From Mycobacterium sp. 1274756.6 (GTDB taxonomy: Bacteria > Actinomycetota > Actinomycetes > Mycobacteriales > Mycobacteriaceae), in NCBI RefSeq assembly GCF_001668625.1, contig NZ_LZLJ01000093.1, positions 310,001 to 374,000 on the forward strand: DNA of 64,000 nt. The letters are read 5' to 3'. The translations under genes were made by a program, and so were the position numbers. The notes under the pieces were generated by a model. It had not been told where the DNA came from. It saw only the letters and a list, made by a program, of their open reading frames with translations, and searched no databases. Numbering within the stretch: position 1 is the stretch's first letter; each line of letters starts with the position of its first letter. This document shows, in pieces, positions 45,541-56,397 of the stretch.

Positions 45541-47099
45541 CGCAGGAACATCCCCAGCCGGTCCCGGTCGTAGTACTCCAGTCGCAGGGTGTCCGGGGTG
45601 AACGTGGCCATCGACAGCGTCCCCGGCGGGACGGTGTCGTCGTCGACCGGGAAGGTGAAGTTGTCGCCGCCCCAATGGGTCAGCGGCACGGTGCGGTGGT
45701 GCGGGCCCAGCGACAGCAGCAGCGTGCCGTTCCGTTCGGTGACGGTCGCCGGTCCCCAGTAGTCGTTGGCGTACACCCCGGTGTAGCGGTTGAGCGGGTC
45801 GGCGGTGGCGGGGTTGTGCGGCGGCTTGGTGTCCGACAGGGTTCCCGGCGTCTGGTCGCGGTCGCTCAGCGCGTCGCGGTAGTAACCGGCCCAGTCCTCC
45901 CGCAGTTCGCCGTACTGCACCAGGTCCAGGAACTGGCCTACCAGGGTCTCGGGTACCCCGGCCGGTGCGGCGTTGGTGAGTACGACGATGCCGACATCGG
46001 CGGCCGGGAGCGCCGCGAACGCGGCCGACGATCCGAGCGCGAACCCGCCGGAGCGGCCGTACCGGGTGCGGCCCGAGGAGGTGACACTCACGTCGAATCC
46101 GTAGCCGTGGAAGGCCGCTCGCGCGTCCGGGCTGGGTGCGGGGACCGCGACGGTCTGCGCGGTGACCGCGGGCAGCAGGGCGTCCACCGAGGTGATGGAG
46201 CCGCCGTCGTAGCGGCCGCCGGCGAGCACCATGGCCAGCCAGCGGGCCAGGTCGTTGGCCGACGAGCTCACCCCGGCGGCCGCCGACTGCGGGTCGTGGT
46301 CGCCGCGGTAGCGCGGCCGGTAGCCGTCGTCGTCTTTGACGTGCCCGATCGCCCGGTCGGGGCGGCGGGTGTAGTCGGCGTAGCTCGAGCTGGTGGCGTC
46401 CATGCCCAGCGGCCGGTACAGGACGCTGGCGGACAGTTCCTCCCACGGTGTTCCCGCCGCCGCGGCCACCGCCTCGGCGCCGGCGGTGACACCGAAGTCG
46501 GTCTCGGCGAAGCTGTTCCGGAACGCCGACAGGGGCAGTTGGCTCAGCCGGGTCAGCACCTGTCTGCGGTCGTAGCCGAGGGCTTGGAGCCGGTCGCCGG
46601 CGCCTGCGGGCAGCCCGGAGCGGCCCGCGAACAGGTCGGCGATGCTGACGTGGTCGCTGACGTAGGGCTCCGACAGACCGAACCACGGCAGGTACACCCC
46701 CGCCGGGGTGTCCCAGTCGACGCTGTCCTCGGTCACCTGGTGGGCCACGACCGTCGCGGCGAGCGCGCTGGACAGCGACGCCACCTGAAAGACGGTGTCG
46801 GGGTTCACCCGGTTTCCTGCGTCATCGGGGAACCGGGCGTTGCGCACACCGAAGCCCTTGGCGTAGACCGTTTTTCCGGCGTGGACCACCGCGACGGCCA
46901 TGCCGGGGATGCCCGAGTCGGCCATCAGGTCGCCGGCCAGCTCGTCGAGCCGGTCCACCGCGTCGTCGACCCGGCCGCCCGGGATGTCGGTGCCGACGTA
47001 GCGGTCCGGCGCGGTGTCGGTCAGCGGCGGCGGGGCGGAGGAGCAGCCGGAGACGATCAGCAACACCAGGAGTGCGGCCAGCGCCGCGCGAATCGGCAT
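45537..47099 (-). CDS. Beta-lactamase/penicillin-binding-fold lipoprotein, Rv0907-like
   Basis: The 520-residue protein has a lipoprotein signal: [19 protein letters not shown] with lipobox IVSGC. The class C beta-lactamase/esterase fold follows ([19 protein letters not shown], then [17 protein letters not shown]), and a C-terminal beta domain ends the protein. The catalytic SxxK reads SLSS, so the general-base Lys is missing. The expected YxN block reads NSFAETDFG, also degenerate. It may therefore be a non-catalytic binding protein, or use other residues. It starts 4 bases after the metallo-hydrolase gene and is coupled to ctpE, the same order as Rv0906-Rv0907-Rv0908. Confidence 0.85.
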   Translation of the reverse strand: MPIRAALAALLVLLIVSGCSSAPPPLTDTAPDRYVGTDIPGGRVDDAVDRLDELAGDLMADSGIPGMAVAVVHAGKTVYAKGFGVRNARFPDDAGNRVNPDTVFQVASLSSALAATVVAHQVTEDSVDWDTPAGVYLPWFGLSEPYVSDHVSIADLFAGRSGLPAGAGDRLQALGYDRRQVLTRLSQLPLSAFRNSFAETDFGVTAGAEAVAAAAGTPWEELSASVLYRPLGMDATSSSYADYTRRPDRAIGHVKDDDGYRPRYRGDHDPQSAAAGVSSSANDLARWLAMVLAGGRYDGGSITSVDALLPAVTAQTVAVPAPSPDARAAFHGYGFDVSVTSSGRTRYGRSGGFALGSSAAFAALPAADVGIVVLTNAAPAGVPETLVGQFLDLVQYGELREDWAGYYRDALSDRDQTPGTLSDTKPPHNPATADPLNRYTGVYANDYWGPATVTERNGTLLLSLGPHHRTVPLTHWGGDNFTFPVDDDTVPPGTLSMATFTPDTLRLEYYDRDRLGMFLR

Positions 47100-47103
47100 C
47101 GGG

Positions 47104-48204
47104 TTACAACCGCCACCACGGCTCGGCGCGGACGCCCACCTCCGGTTCGACCCGCCCGCCCGGGCGCGGCACCGCCACCGGGATGTCGCCGGCGGCGGCC
47201 AGCAGCCGCTCGACCGGTTCGGCCCAGGCGTGCGGCGCCAGCCGGAAGGTGGCCCAGTGGATCGGCAGCAGCACCCCGGCGTCGGTGAGGTCGCGGTGGG
47301 CGCGCACCGCCTCCTCGGGGTTCATGTGGATGTCCGGCCAGCTCCGGTGATACGCCCCGATCGGCAGCAGGGTCAGGTCGAACGGCCCGTGCTGCGAACC
47401 GATCTCGGCGAAGCTGCGGGTGTAGCCGCTGTCGCCGCCGAAGTACACCCGGTGCCGCGGCCCGCGCAGCACCCACGACGCCCACAGGGTGGTGTTGCGG
47501 CTCAGGAACCGGCCGGAGAAGTGCCGGGCCGGGGTGCAGACCAGGGTGAGCTCGTCGAGGCGGTGGCTCTGTCCCCAGTCCAGTTCCACGATGCGGTGCT
47601 CGGGGATGCCCCAGCGGCGCAGGTGCGCGCCGACCCCCAGCGGCACGATGAACGGGGCGCGCTGGCTGCGGGCCAGCGCGATCACCGCGTCGATGTCGAG
47701 GTGGTCGTAGTGGTCGTGGCTGATGACGATGGCGTCGAGGGCGGCCAGGGTGTCCAGCGCCGCCGGCGGCGGGTGCAGCCGCTCCGGGCCGATCACATCC
47801 GACGGCGAGCAGCGGTCACTCCACACCGGGTCGGTGAGTACCCGGTAGCCGTCGATCTCCACCAGTGCGGTCGCATGCCCGAGCCAGCTGGCGGCCAGCG
47901 CGGCGGTGCCCTCGGTCGCGGGGACCGCCAGCGGGATCTCCCCGCCGGGCCGGCTGGCCGCCCGCCCGCCGAGCAGGTCGCGCAGCACCAGCCACTGCTG
48001 TTCGAGGTTGGCCTCGAAGATCGACGCCGGGTCGACGTTGACGAACGCCCCGTCGACGTAGTTCGGGGAGCCCTCCGCGACCTCCCGGATCGCGGCCGGT
48101 CCGGCGCCGAGCGCCTCGGGTGCACCGTGCAGCGCCCGCATCAGCCACCCGCCGGCCGCCAGGGTGGCGGTTCCCGCGGTCAGCCGCAGCGCTGCTCTCA
48201 ACAC
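47104..48204 (-). CDS. Metallo-beta-lactamase-fold hydrolase, Rv0906-like (NAPE-PLD type)
   Basis: I choose GTG 48204 (VLRAALRLTAGTATL...), 5 bases after the echA6 stop, giving 366 residues; the longer frame overlaps echA6. A hydrophobic N-terminus (LAAGGWLMRAL) suggests membrane attachment. The zinc-binding set is present: SHDHYDHLD (about residue 175), ARHFSGR, GGDSGYTRSF and PIHWATF. This matches the NAPE-hydrolysing phospholipase D-like group of UlaG-type metallohydrolases. The substrate is probably a phosphodiester lipid. Its place between echA6 and the Rv0907-like gene copies the M. tuberculosis order. Confidence 0.88.
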   Translation of the reverse strand: MLRAALRLTAGTATLAAGGWLMRALHGAPEALGAGPAAIREVAEGSPNYVDGAFVNVDPASIFEANLEQQWLVLRDLLGGRAASRPGGEIPLAVPATEGTAALAASWLGHATALVEIDGYRVLTDPVWSDRCSPSDVIGPERLHPPPAALDTLAALDAIVISHDHYDHLDIDAVIALARSQRAPFIVPLGVGAHLRRWGIPEHRIVELDWGQSHRLDELTLVCTPARHFSGRFLSRNTTLWASWVLRGPRHRVYFGGDSGYTRSFAEIGSQHGPFDLTLLPIGAYHRSWPDIHMNPEEAVRAHRDLTDAGVLLPIHWATFRLAPHAWAEPVERLLAAAGDIPVAVPRPGGRVEPEVGVRAEPWWRL

Positions 48205-48209
48205 GGCCG

Positions 48210-48941
48210 TTAAGCGCCCTGGAACCGTGGCGGGCGCTTCTCCACCCGCGCCACCTGGGCTTCGATGACGTCCTGACTGCCCCACGCCCGGTCGAACAGG
48301 TCCTTGTGCACCGGCCACTGCTCCTCGAAGGCGCCGTCGTCGTTGAGCACCCGCTTGGCGTGCTTGAGCGCCAGCGGGGCCAGCCCGGCGATCTCGTGCG
48401 CCCAGGCGGTCGCGTCGGCCAGATCCCCCAGCCGGTTGGCCATCCCGGTCTGCAACGCGACGTCGGCGGGCAGCCGCTCGGCGGTGAGCATCATCGACCG
48501 GGCCCGGCCGTGCCCCACCAGCGAAGTCAGCCGGCGGATACTCCAGTTGTCCAGCGCGAGACCGTATTTGGCGACCGGGAACTGGAAGAACGCCTCGGGG
48601 GCGACCACCCGCAAGTCGCAGATCATGGCCAGCTGCAGCCCGGCGCCGATGGCCGGGCCGTTGATCGCGGCGATCACCGGCATCGGGAACGCGTCGATGG
48701 ACTTGTGCAACGCGATCAGCTTGTCGGGGTAGTCCGCGGCGAACGCGTCGCCGGACAGGTCCGCCCCGGCGCAGAACACGGTGCCCGCCCCGGTCAGCAC
48801 GATGGCCCGCACGTCCTCGGCGGCGGCGGTCTCGACCGCCTCGCGCAGCCCGCCGACCAGTTCGGAGTTGAGCGCGTTACGGCGCTCCGGGCGCTGCAGT
48901 TCCAGGATCGTGACGTTGCCGTCGCGGGTCACACCTATCAT
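48210..48941 (-). CDS. echA6: EchA6-like crotonase-fold acyl-CoA-binding protein
   Basis: A 243-residue crotonase-fold protein with [35 protein letters not shown] and [20 protein letters not shown]. The hydratase Glu pair is absent: the first expected Glu position lies in [10 protein letters not shown]. This fits M. tuberculosis EchA6 (Rv0905), a non-catalytic acyl-CoA binder that feeds fatty acids into mycolic acid synthesis. The first gene of a probable echA6-Rv0906-Rv0907-ctpE operon, it is divergent from accD3 with a 67-base spacer, exactly as in M. tuberculosis. Confidence 0.92.
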   Translation of the reverse strand: MIGVTRDGNVTILELQRPERRNALNSELVGGLREAVETAAAEDVRAIVLTGAGTVFCAGADLSGDAFAADYPDKLIALHKSIDAFPMPVIAAINGPAIGAGLQLAMICDLRVVAPEAFFQFPVAKYGLALDNWSIRRLTSLVGHGRARSMMLTAERLPADVALQTGMANRLGDLADATAWAHEIAGLAPLALKHAKRVLNDDGAFEEQWPVHKDLFDRAWGSQDVIEAQVARVEKRPPRFQGA

Positions 48942-49008
48942 TCAGCGCCGCCCTCCCCATCGCTTCGCGTCCTCGCCGATCATCCTGTCAGCTTATTAGG
49001 GTCGGGGT

Positions 49009-50475
49009 GTGGAACGAATCGGTGCCCTGCAGTTGCTCGACACGGTGCTCGATGCGGGTTCGTTCACCAGCTGGGACAGCCCGCCGCCGGCCGCCGCCGA
49101 CCCGGACTACCGCGCCGAGCTGGCCGACTCGCGGGCCGCCACCGGCCTCGACGAGGCGGTGGTCACCGGGGAAGGCCGGGTGCACGGGCGACCGGTGGCG
49201 GTGATCGCCTGCGAGTTCGGCTTCCTGGCCGGCTCGATCGGGGTGGCCGCCGCCGAGCGGATCACCGCCGCCGTCGAACACGCCACCCGGCGGCGGCTGC
49301 CGCTGCTGGCGTCGCCGTGCTCGGGCGGCACCCGCATGCAGGAGGGCACGGTGGCGTTCCTGCAGATGGTCAAGATCACCGCCGCCGTCGAGGCGCACAA
49401 ACGCGCCCACCTGCCCTACCTGGTCTATCTGCGCCACCCCACCACCGGCGGGGTGTTCGCCTCCTGGGGCTCACTGGGGCACGTCACCATCGCCCAGCCC
49501 GGCGCGCTCATCGGCTTTCTGGGGCCGCGGGTCTATCAGCACCTCTACGGCGAGAAGTTTCCGTCCGGGGTGCAGACCGCCGAGAACCTGCAGGCCCACG
49601 GCGTGATCGACGGGGTGGTGCCGCTGCGGTGGCTGCGCCGCACCCTGGTGCGGGCGCTGAAGGTGATCCTCGACGCGCCGCTGCCCGCCCCGGCCTCCCC
49701 GGTGACCACCCGGGTCGACGAGGTCCCGGCCTGGGAGTCGGTGTTGGCGACCCGCCGGCCGCAACGCCCCGGGGCAGGCATGCTGTTGCGCCACGGCGCC
49801 ACCGAGCGGGTGCTGCTGTCGGCGACCGGGGACACCGAGGCGGCCACCACCTTGCTGGCGTTGGCGCGGTTCTCCGGGCAGCCGGCGGTGCTGCTGGGTC
49901 AGCGCCGGGTGCGCGGGCTGACCGGGCCGGCCGCGCTGCGGGAGGCGCGCCGCGGCATGGCGTTGGCTGCCGGGCTGCGGCTGCCGCTGGTGCTGGTGAT
50001 CGACACGCCGGGCCCGACGCTGTCGGTGGACGCCGAGCAGGACGGGCTGGCCAGCGAGATCGCGTTCTGCCTGGCCGATCTGGTGTTGTTGGAGGTGCCG
50101 ACGGTGTCGGTGCTGCTCGGGCAGGGCAGCGGCGGCCCGGCGCTGGCGATGGTGCCCGCCGACCGGGTGCTCGCCGCCCAGCACGGCTGGCTGGCGCCGC
50201 TGCCCCCGGAGGGCGCGAGCGCGATCGTCTTCCGCGACACCGACCACGCCCCGGAGTTGGCGCAGGGCCAGGGCATCCGCTCGGCGGACCTGCTGGCCGC
50301 CGGGATCGTCGACGCGATCGTGCCGGAGCGGCCCGACGCCGCCGACGAGCCGATCGACTTCGTCAAGCGGCTCTCCCGGGCGGTCGCCGCCGAACTCGCC
50401 GCGGTCGGCGCGCGGCCCGACGACGAGCGGCTGGCCGCCCGGCTGCAGCGCTACCGGCGCATCGGGCTGGGCTGA
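49009..50475 (+). CDS. accD3: Acyl-CoA carboxylase carboxyltransferase AccD3
   Basis: Starts at GTG 49009 (ERIGALQLLDTVLDAGSFTS) and encodes 488 residues with two carboxyltransferase halves. The N-half has LPLLASPCSGGTRMQEGTVA and PTTGGVFASWGSLGHVTIAQ. The C-half has RLPLVLVIDTPGPTLSVDAE and LLGQGSGGPALAMVPADR. Fused N- and C-halves of this kind resemble acetyl-CoA carboxylase AccA/AccD more than the AccD4-6 type. Position opposite echA6 identifies it as the AccD3 (Rv0904c) equivalent. Its biotin-carboxylase partner is not in this window. Physiological role remains unclear in mycobacteria. Confidence 0.9.
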   Translation: MERIGALQLLDTVLDAGSFTSWDSPPPAAADPDYRAELADSRAATGLDEAVVTGEGRVHGRPVAVIACEFGFLAGSIGVAAAERITAAVEHATRRRLPLLASPCSGGTRMQEGTVAFLQMVKITAAVEAHKRAHLPYLVYLRHPTTGGVFASWGSLGHVTIAQPGALIGFLGPRVYQHLYGEKFPSGVQTAENLQAHGVIDGVVPLRWLRRTLVRALKVILDAPLPAPASPVTTRVDEVPAWESVLATRRPQRPGAGMLLRHGATERVLLSATGDTEAATTLLALARFSGQPAVLLGQRRVRGLTGPAALREARRGMALAAGLRLPLVLVIDTPGPTLSVDAEQDGLASEIAFCLADLVLLEVPTVSVLLGQGSGGPALAMVPADRVLAAQHGWLAPLPPEGASAIVFRDTDHAPELAQGQGIRSADLLAAGIVDAIVPERPDAADEPIDFVKRLSRAVAAELAAVGARPDDERLAARLQRYRRIGLG

Positions 50476-50484
50476 GCCTCTTTT
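50464..50484 (+). terminator. Possible weak intrinsic terminator after accD3
   Basis: GGGCT (50464-50468) can pair with AGCCT (50475-50479; one G-T pair) around a 6-base loop, followed by CTTTT. It covers the accD3 stop and meets the convergent ABC transporter gene at 50483. The stem is short, so this is tentative. Confidence 0.35.
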
Positions 50485-52297
50485 ACTGCAGCGACTGGCT
50501 CCACACCCGGTGCAGCGCGGCGTAGCGGGAGTCGCCGGCGGCGATGAGCCGGGCCGGGGGGCCGTCCTCGACGATGCGCCCGCCGTCGAGCACCAGCACC
50601 CGGTCGGCGATCTCGACGGTGGAGAGCCGGTGGGCGATCACCAGCGCGGTGCGCTCGGCCAGCACGGTGCGCAGTGCCCGCTGCACCAGCCGCTCGCTGG
50701 GGATGTCCAGCGCGGAGGTGGCCTCGTCGAGGATGAGCACCGCCGGGTCGGCCAGGAAGGCCCGGGCGAACGCGATCAGCTGACGCTGCCCGGCCGAGAG
50801 CCGCCCGCCGCGGGTGGCGACGTCGGTGGCGTAGCCGTCGGGCAGATCGGCGATGAACTCCGCGGCGCCCACCTCCTCGGCGGCGGCGCGGATCTGCGCG
50901 TCGGTGGCCTCCGGCCGCCCGAACCGGATGTTGTCGGCCACGGTGCCGGTGAACATGAAGTTCTCCTGGGTGACCATCACCACGTTGCGGCGCAGGTCGG
51001 CCTGGGCCAGCTGCCGCAGGTCGATCCCGTCGAGGCGCGCCACCCCGGCGGTGGGGTCGTAGAACCGGGCGATCAGCTTGGCGACGGTGGTCTTGCCCGC
51101 GCCGGTGGCCCCCACCAGCGCAACCGTCTGCCCGGCCGGGACGGTCAGGTCCAGCTCCGGCAGCACCGGCCGGTCGGGCAGGTAGCCGAACCGCACCCGC
51201 TCGAAGCGCACCGCGCCCGCGGCCCGGTCCAGCGGGACCGGGTCGGGCGGATCGGTGACCTCCGGGCGCTGGGCGAGCACCCCGGCCAGCTTCTCCAGCG
51301 CCGAGGCCGCCGACTGGAAGGTGTTGAAGAACTGGCTGATCTCCTGCATCGGTTCGAAGAACATCCGCAGGTAGAGCAGGAACGCGGTCAGGGTGCCGAT
51401 CGTCATCTGCCCGTCGAGCACCCGCCAGCCGCCGTAGAGCAGCACCACCCCGGTGGTCAGGTTGCCCAGCAGCTTCACCCCGGGCATGAAGATCGCCAGC
51501 AGCTGGAAGGTGCGTTCGTTGACCGCGCGGTAGCGGTCGGCGATGTCGTCGAAGATCTGCTGGTTGCGGGGTTCGCGCCGGTAGGCCTGGACGGCCTTGA
51601 TGCCGGTCATGGTCTCGACGAACTGCACGATCACGAGGGCGGCGGCTTCGCGCACCGCCCGGTAGGTGCGCGAGGACTCCGACCGGAACCAGCCGATGAG
51701 GCCCACCAGCACCGGGAACACTGCCAGGCACATCAGCCCGAGCCGCCAGTCGAGCACCACCAGCAGCACCGCGGTGCCGGCCAGGGTCAGCACCGCCGAG
51801 ACCAGGCTGTCGAAGCCGCTTTCCAGCAGGTCCTGGATGGCGTCGACGTCGTTGGTCAGCCGGCTGACCACCCGCCCGGAGGTGTAGCGGTCGTGGAACG
51901 GCACGTCGAGGCGCTGGAAGTGGGCGAAGCCGCGGCGGCGCAGTTCCAGCAGCACCCGCTGGCCGACCCGGCCCGCCCCGTTGAGGAACAGCATCCGGCT
52001 GGCGGCCTGGATGAGCACCGCCGCGCCCACCGCGGCGATGATGGCCAGCAGGGTGGTCGCCGGGCCGCCGTCGACGATCGGCGGGATGCCCTTGTCGATG
52101 CCACGCTGCACCAGCAGCGGAACCGACAGCCGCGCGGCGTTCTCCACCACGACCACCACCGCCAGCGCCGCCACCAGCCAGCGGTGCGGGCGCAGCAGCG
52201 AGCCGAGCAGCAGCCGCGCCTCCCGCCGGCGCGGCAGGCTCTCGTCGATGGGCAGGTCTTCGGTGTCGGCCAGCCGGCCCCGCCAGGTGTCGCTCAT
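50483..52297 (-). CDS. ABC exporter half-transporter, catalytic subunit
   Basis: ATG 52297 overlaps the upstream subunit's stop; 604 residues. An N-terminal six-helix membrane domain (about 30-320) is followed by a nucleotide-binding domain: Walker [12 protein letters not shown]-loop TQENFMF, signature [16 protein letters not shown], and Walker [12 protein letters not shown] with the catalytic Glu. The H-loop IAHRLSTV has the switch His. It is thus the catalytically competent half of a heterodimeric exporter. Note the LSAGQ signature in place of LSGGQ, the pattern expected when this signature completes the degenerate site. Export of a drug or lipid is inferred from the family. Confidence 0.92.
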   Translation of the reverse strand: MSDTWRGRLADTEDLPIDESLPRRREARLLLGSLLRPHRWLVAALAVVVVVENAARLSVPLLVQRGIDKGIPPIVDGGPATTLLAIIAAVGAAVLIQAASRMLFLNGAGRVGQRVLLELRRRGFAHFQRLDVPFHDRYTSGRVVSRLTNDVDAIQDLLESGFDSLVSAVLTLAGTAVLLVVLDWRLGLMCLAVFPVLVGLIGWFRSESSRTYRAVREAAALVIVQFVETMTGIKAVQAYRREPRNQQIFDDIADRYRAVNERTFQLLAIFMPGVKLLGNLTTGVVLLYGGWRVLDGQMTIGTLTAFLLYLRMFFEPMQEISQFFNTFQSAASALEKLAGVLAQRPEVTDPPDPVPLDRAAGAVRFERVRFGYLPDRPVLPELDLTVPAGQTVALVGATGAGKTTVAKLIARFYDPTAGVARLDGIDLRQLAQADLRRNVVMVTQENFMFTGTVADNIRFGRPEATDAQIRAAAEEVGAAEFIADLPDGYATDVATRGGRLSAGQRQLIAFARAFLADPAVLILDEATSALDIPSERLVQRALRTVLAERTALVIAHRLSTVEIADRVLVLDGGRIVEDGPPARLIAAGDSRYAALHRVWSQSLQ

Positions 52298-54252
52298 CGC
52301 CGCTCCGCGACGCTCAGGTCGTCTTCGGCGCAGGCCGCGTCGGTGGCGTCGCGTTCCCGCTGGGCGCGGTCGAGGCGGTCGCGTTTCTCCGCCGCGCACC
52401 ACTCCGGGTCGCGTTCGGCGCCGTCGTCGAGTTCGTCGTCGGCGGCCAGCAGGTAGCGGTAGGCGGGCACGGTGGCCAGCAGTTCGGCGTGGCTGCCGAC
52501 GGCGGTGACGGTGGCCGGGGCCGCCCCGACGCTCTGCAGCAGCGCCACCCGGTCGGCGAGCAGCACGGTGGAGGCGCGGCGGGCCACCACCACCCCGGTG
52601 AGATCGCCGAGCACGCTGCGCAGCGCGGCGCTGACCCGGGCCTCGGTGTGCACGTCGAGGGCGGAGAGGGTGTCGTCGAGCACCAGGATGCGCGGCCGGG
52701 CGAGCAGCGCGCGGGCCAGCGCCAGCCGCTGGCGTTGCCCGCCGGAGAGGCTGACCCCCTGCTCGCCGATGCGGGTGTCCAGCCCGAACGGCAGGTCGTA
52801 GACGAAGTCGGCGGCGGCCACCTCGATCGCGGTGGCGACCTCGGCGTCGTCGGCCGGGTCGTCGGCGGGCCGGCCCAGCCGCACGTTCTCGGCCACCGAC
52901 ATGGAGAACAGGGTGGGGTCCTCGAACGCGGTGGCCACCAGTTTGCGCAGCACGCGCACCGGCAGGTCGCGGATGTCGACCCCGTCGATGCGGATGGCGC
53001 CCTCGGTGACGTCGTAGAGCCGCGACAGCAGCCCGACCAGCACGGTTTTGCCCGAGCCGGTGGCGCCGACGAGCGCGAGGGTCTGCCCGGCCTCCACGGT
53101 GAGGGTGACGTGGCGCAGCACCCACTCGTCGCTGTCGGGGAAGCGGAATCCGACGTCGACGAGTTCCAGCCGGCCGCCGGGCGGTGCGTTGCGGCGGGGG
53201 CCGTCGGTGATCTCGGTGGGCGCGTCGAAGATCTCGGTGACCCGGTTGGCGGCGGTCATCGACTCCTGGGTCATCGACAGCAGGAAGCCCAGCGAGGCGA
53301 TCGGCCACACCAGCGACAGCATCAGCGTGATGAAGGCGACCAGGGTGCCCAGGGTGACCAGGTTGTGGCCGGCGGCGTAGGCGCCGAGCCCGAGCACCAC
53401 GATCAGGGTGAGGTTGGGGATGACCTCCAGCAGGGTCCAGAACTTGGCCTTGGCGGCGACCTTGCGCAGCTCCGCGTCGTAGAGGTCGACGGCCTGGGTG
53501 TCGAACCGGTCGTAGACGTAGCGTTCCCGGCCGAAGGAGCGCACCACCCGCACCCCGAGCGCGGCCTCCTCGACGTGGGTGGCGACCTGGCCGGCCTGGT
53601 CCTGGGCGGCGCGCGACAGCCGGGTGTAGATCTTCTGGAAGTAGCGCACGGTGGCGGCCACCGGCGCCACCGACAGCGCGACCACCACCCCCAGCGGCCA
53701 GTACAGCACCAGCAGGATCACGGTCACCACCACGATCTGCAGCGAGTTGAGCAGCAAAAACACCATCCCGAACGACATGAACCGGCGGATGGTGCCCAGG
53801 TCGTTCATGATCCGCGACAGCAGCTGGCCGGACTGCCAGCGCCCGTGGAACGACATCGGCAGCCGCTGCAGCTGGGCGTAGAGGTCCTTGCGGATGTCGG
53901 CCTCCACGCCCATCGTGGCGCGGGCGACCAGCCAGCGGCGCACGAACCACAGCACCGCCTCGGTGATGCCCACGCCGGTGGCGGCGATGCCGAGGATCCA
54001 CAGGCCGCGCTGGTCGTGGTGGCGGACCGGGCCGTCGATGACGGCCTTGGTCATCAGCGGGATCGCGACCGTGGCGCCGAGGCTGACGATCGCCACCGCC
54101 ACCATCGTCAGCCAGCGCGCCCGGTACGGCAGCAGGTAGGGCAGCAGCCGCAGCAGGTCGGTGCCGGGCCGGGAGCGGGCGGGCGCGGCGGCGACGGCCG
54201 GCGGCGTCGGTGGCGCCTGATCCGGGCGTTCGGTGCTCGCAGCGGTTTCCAA
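52294..54252 (-). CDS. ABC exporter half-transporter, degenerate-site subunit
   Basis: I prefer TTG 54252 ([14 protein letters not shown]) with AGGA eight bases upstream; a TTG at 54303 is also possible. About 652 residues comprise a six-helix membrane domain followed by an ATPase domain. Walker A is [12 protein letters not shown] and the signature is a canonical [16 protein letters not shown]. Walker B reads [12 protein letters not shown], with Asp in place of the catalytic Glu, and the H-loop reads VVARRASTV, with Arg in place of His. These are the marks of the non-catalytic half of heterodimeric exporters such as TM287/288. An acidic and charged C-terminal tail of about 60 residues follows. 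It is coupled to the catalytic half. Confidence 0.9.
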   Translation of the reverse strand: METAASTERPDQAPPTPPAVAAAPARSRPGTDLLRLLPYLLPYRARWLTMVAVAIVSLGATVAIPLMTKAVIDGPVRHHDQRGLWILGIAATGVGITEAVLWFVRRWLVARATMGVEADIRKDLYAQLQRLPMSFHGRWQSGQLLSRIMNDLGTIRRFMSFGMVFLLLNSLQIVVVTVILLVLYWPLGVVVALSVAPVAATVRYFQKIYTRLSRAAQDQAGQVATHVEEAALGVRVVRSFGRERYVYDRFDTQAVDLYDAELRKVAAKAKFWTLLEVIPNLTLIVVLGLGAYAAGHNLVTLGTLVAFITLMLSLVWPIASLGFLLSMTQESMTAANRVTEIFDAPTEITDGPRRNAPPGGRLELVDVGFRFPDSDEWVLRHVTLTVEAGQTLALVGATGSGKTVLVGLLSRLYDVTEGAIRIDGVDIRDLPVRVLRKLVATAFEDPTLFSMSVAENVRLGRPADDPADDAEVATAIEVAAADFVYDLPFGLDTRIGEQGVSLSGGQRQRLALARALLARPRILVLDDTLSALDVHTEARVSAALRSVLGDLTGVVVARRASTVLLADRVALLQSVGAAPATVTAVGSHAELLATVPAYRYLLAADDELDDGAERDPEWCAAEKRDRLDRAQRERDATDAACAEDDLSVAERR

Positions 54253-54321
54253 GGTTCCGATCCTGCCACCCGACGGCCCGCCGTCCCCGCGAACGCCGCG
54301 CAATCAGGCAAGATAGGCGGC

Positions 54322-55023
54322 ATGGATGCAGGTGGGAACACGCCGAGAGTGCTGGTTGTCGACGACGACGATGACGTGCTGGCCTCGCTGGAGCGGGGAC
54401 TGCGGTTGTTCCAGTTCGAGGTGTCGACGGCCAAGGACGGGGCCGAGGCGCTGCGCAGCGCCACCGAGACCCGCCCGGACGGGATCGTGCTCGACATCAA
54501 CATGCCGGTGCTCGACGGGGTCAGCGTGGTCACCGCGCTGCGGGCGATGGACAACGACGTGCCGGTGTGTGTGCTGTCGGCGCGCAGCTCGGTCGACGAC
54601 CGGATCGCCGGGCTGGAAGCCGGCGCCGACGACTACCTGGTCAAGCCGTTCGAGCTCAAGGAGCTGGTGGCGCGGGTGCGGGCGCTGCTGCGCCGGCGCG
54701 GCTCGGCGGCCAGCTCGTCGTCGGAGACCATCACCGTCGGCCCGCTGGAGGTCGACATCCCGGGCCGCCGCGCCCGGGTCAACGGGGTCGACGTGGATCT
54801 GACCAAGCGGGAGTTCGACCTGCTGGCGGTGCTGGCCGAGCACAAGACCGCGGTGTTGTCGCGGGCGCAGCTGCTGGAGCTGGTGTGGGGCTATGACTTC
54901 GCCGCCGACACCAACGTCGTCGACGTGTTCATCGGCTATCTGCGCCGCAAACTCGAGGCCGGGGGCGCACCACGGCTGCTGCACACCGTGCGCGGTGTGG
55001 GTTTCGTGCTGCGCATGCAGTGA
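54322..55023 (+). CDS. prrA: PrrA response regulator (OmpR/PhoB type)
   Basis: The 233-residue protein has a receiver domain with acidic pocket DDDDD (15-19), phospho-acceptor D58 in [12 protein letters not shown], and Lys in [12 protein letters not shown] winged-helix DNA-binding domain follows ([20 protein letters not shown], then [13 protein letters not shown] and [13 protein letters not shown]). ATG 54322 matches the length of mycobacterial PrrA. PrrA regulates respiration, ammonium and dormancy-related genes and is essential in M. tuberculosis. The prrB GTG overlaps its stop. It is divergent from the ABC exporter genes. Confidence 0.95.
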   Translation: MDAGGNTPRVLVVDDDDDVLASLERGLRLFQFEVSTAKDGAEALRSATETRPDGIVLDINMPVLDGVSVVTALRAMDNDVPVCVLSARSSVDDRIAGLEAGADDYLVKPFELKELVARVRALLRRRGSAASSSSETITVGPLEVDIPGRRARVNGVDVDLTKREFDLLAVLAEHKTAVLSRAQLLELVWGYDFAADTNVVDVFIGYLRRKLEAGGAPRLLHTVRGVGFVLRMQ

Positions 55024-56390
55024 CCATGGCGGCGACGACGACGCCCGGACCCCGGCTGCTGTCCCGGGTGTTCGCGCGCACGCCGTCGCTGCGCACCCGG
55101 GTGGCGTTCGCGACCGCGCTGGGCGCCGCGATCGTGGTGCTCATCGTCGGCACCATCGTCTGGGTCGGCATCACCAACGACCGCAAGGAGCGGCTAGACC
55201 GTCGCCTGGATGAGGCGGCGGGTTTCGCGATCCCGTTCCTGCCCCGCGGCCTCGACCAGATCCCGCGCTCGCCGAAGGACCAGAACGTCGTCATCACCGT
55301 GCGCCGCGGCGACGAGGTGGCCTCGAAGTCGGCGGTGCAGCTGCCGGCGCTGCCGATCGGCTACGCCGACACCGTGGTCGACGGGGTGCGCTACCGGGTG
55401 CGCACCGTCGATGTGCCCGGGCCGGGGCCGATGACGATCGCGGTGGGCGCCACCTACGACGCCACCATCGCCGACACCGCCAACCTGCATCGGCGGGTGA
55501 TCATGATCTGCGCGTTCGCGATCGGTGCGGCCACCGTGCTGGGCTGGGTGCTGGCCACGTTCGCGGTGCGTCCGCTGCGGCGGCTGGCCGAGCAGACCCG
55601 GCTCATCGACGCCGGCGACGAGCAGCCGGTGGTCGAGGTGCGCGGGGCCACCGAGGCGGTCGAGATCGCCGAGGCGGTCAAGGGCATGCTGGGCCGGATC
55701 TGGCGGGAGCAGGACCGCACCAAGGAGGCGCTGGCCAGCGCCCGGGATTTCGCGGCGGTCTCCTCCCATGAGCTGCGCACCCCGTTGACCGCGATGCGCA
55801 CCAACCTGGAGGTGCTGAGCACCCTGGAACTGCCCGATGAGCAGCGCGCCGAGGTGCTCGGCGACGTCATCCGCACCCAGTCGCGCATCGAGGCGACGCT
55901 GACCGCGTTGGAGCGGCTCGCTCAGGGCGAGTTGTCCACCGCCGACGATCACGTCCCGGTCGACATCACCGAGTTGCTCGACCGCGCCGCCCACGACGCG
56001 ATGCGGGTCTATCCGGGGCTGGAGGTGACGCTGGAGCCGTCCCCGACCTGCATCATCATCGGGTTGCCCGCCGGGTTGCGGCTGGCGGTGGACAACGCCA
56101 TCGCCAACGCGGTCAAACACGGCGGGGCCGGCCGGGTGCTGTTGGCGGCCACCAGTTCCCGCGACGGGCTGCAGATCACCATCGACGACGACGGCAGCGG
56201 GGTGCCCGAAGCCGAGCGTCAGATGGTCTTCGAGCGGTTCTCCCGCGGCTCCTCGGCGTCGCACTCCGGGTCGGGGCTCGGGTTGGCGCTGGTGGCCCAG
56301 CAGGCCAAGTTGCACGGCGGCTCCGCGGCGTTGGAGAACAGCCCGCTGGGCGGGGTGCGGCTGCTGCTGCGGCTGCCGCCGCCGCGCTGA
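55020..56390 (+). CDS. prrB: PrrB sensor histidine kinase
   Basis: A GTG at 55020 overlaps the prrA stop; ATG 55026 two codons later is an alternative. It has 456 residues with two membrane helices (about 28-50 and 160-182) bracketing an extracytoplasmic sensor domain. A HAMP linker follows ([20 protein letters not shown]). The H-box has H250 in [12 protein letters not shown]. The ATPase has an N-box [26 protein letters not shown] and [18 protein letters not shown]. It phosphorylates PrrA. The pair is in the standard prrA-prrB order and converges on the FKBP gene with a 7-base gap. Confidence 0.95.
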   Translation: MTMAATTTPGPRLLSRVFARTPSLRTRVAFATALGAAIVVLIVGTIVWVGITNDRKERLDRRLDEAAGFAIPFLPRGLDQIPRSPKDQNVVITVRRGDEVASKSAVQLPALPIGYADTVVDGVRYRVRTVDVPGPGPMTIAVGATYDATIADTANLHRRVIMICAFAIGAATVLGWVLATFAVRPLRRLAEQTRLIDAGDEQPVVEVRGATEAVEIAEAVKGMLGRIWREQDRTKEALASARDFAAVSSHELRTPLTAMRTNLEVLSTLELPDEQRAEVLGDVIRTQSRIEATLTALERLAQGELSTADDHVPVDITELLDRAAHDAMRVYPGLEVTLEPSPTCIIIGLPAGLRLAVDNAIANAVKHGGAGRVLLAATSSRDGLQITIDDDGSGVPEAERQMVFERFSRGSSASHSGSGLGLALVAQQAKLHGGSAALENSPLGGVRLLLRLPPPR

Positions 56391-56397
56391 GTATGCG

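Noticed and set aside
42847..45573. Long open frame antisense to ctpE (908 codons)
   Set aside because: Low-complexity Gly/Arg/His composition; the opposite strand has every P-type ATPase motif.
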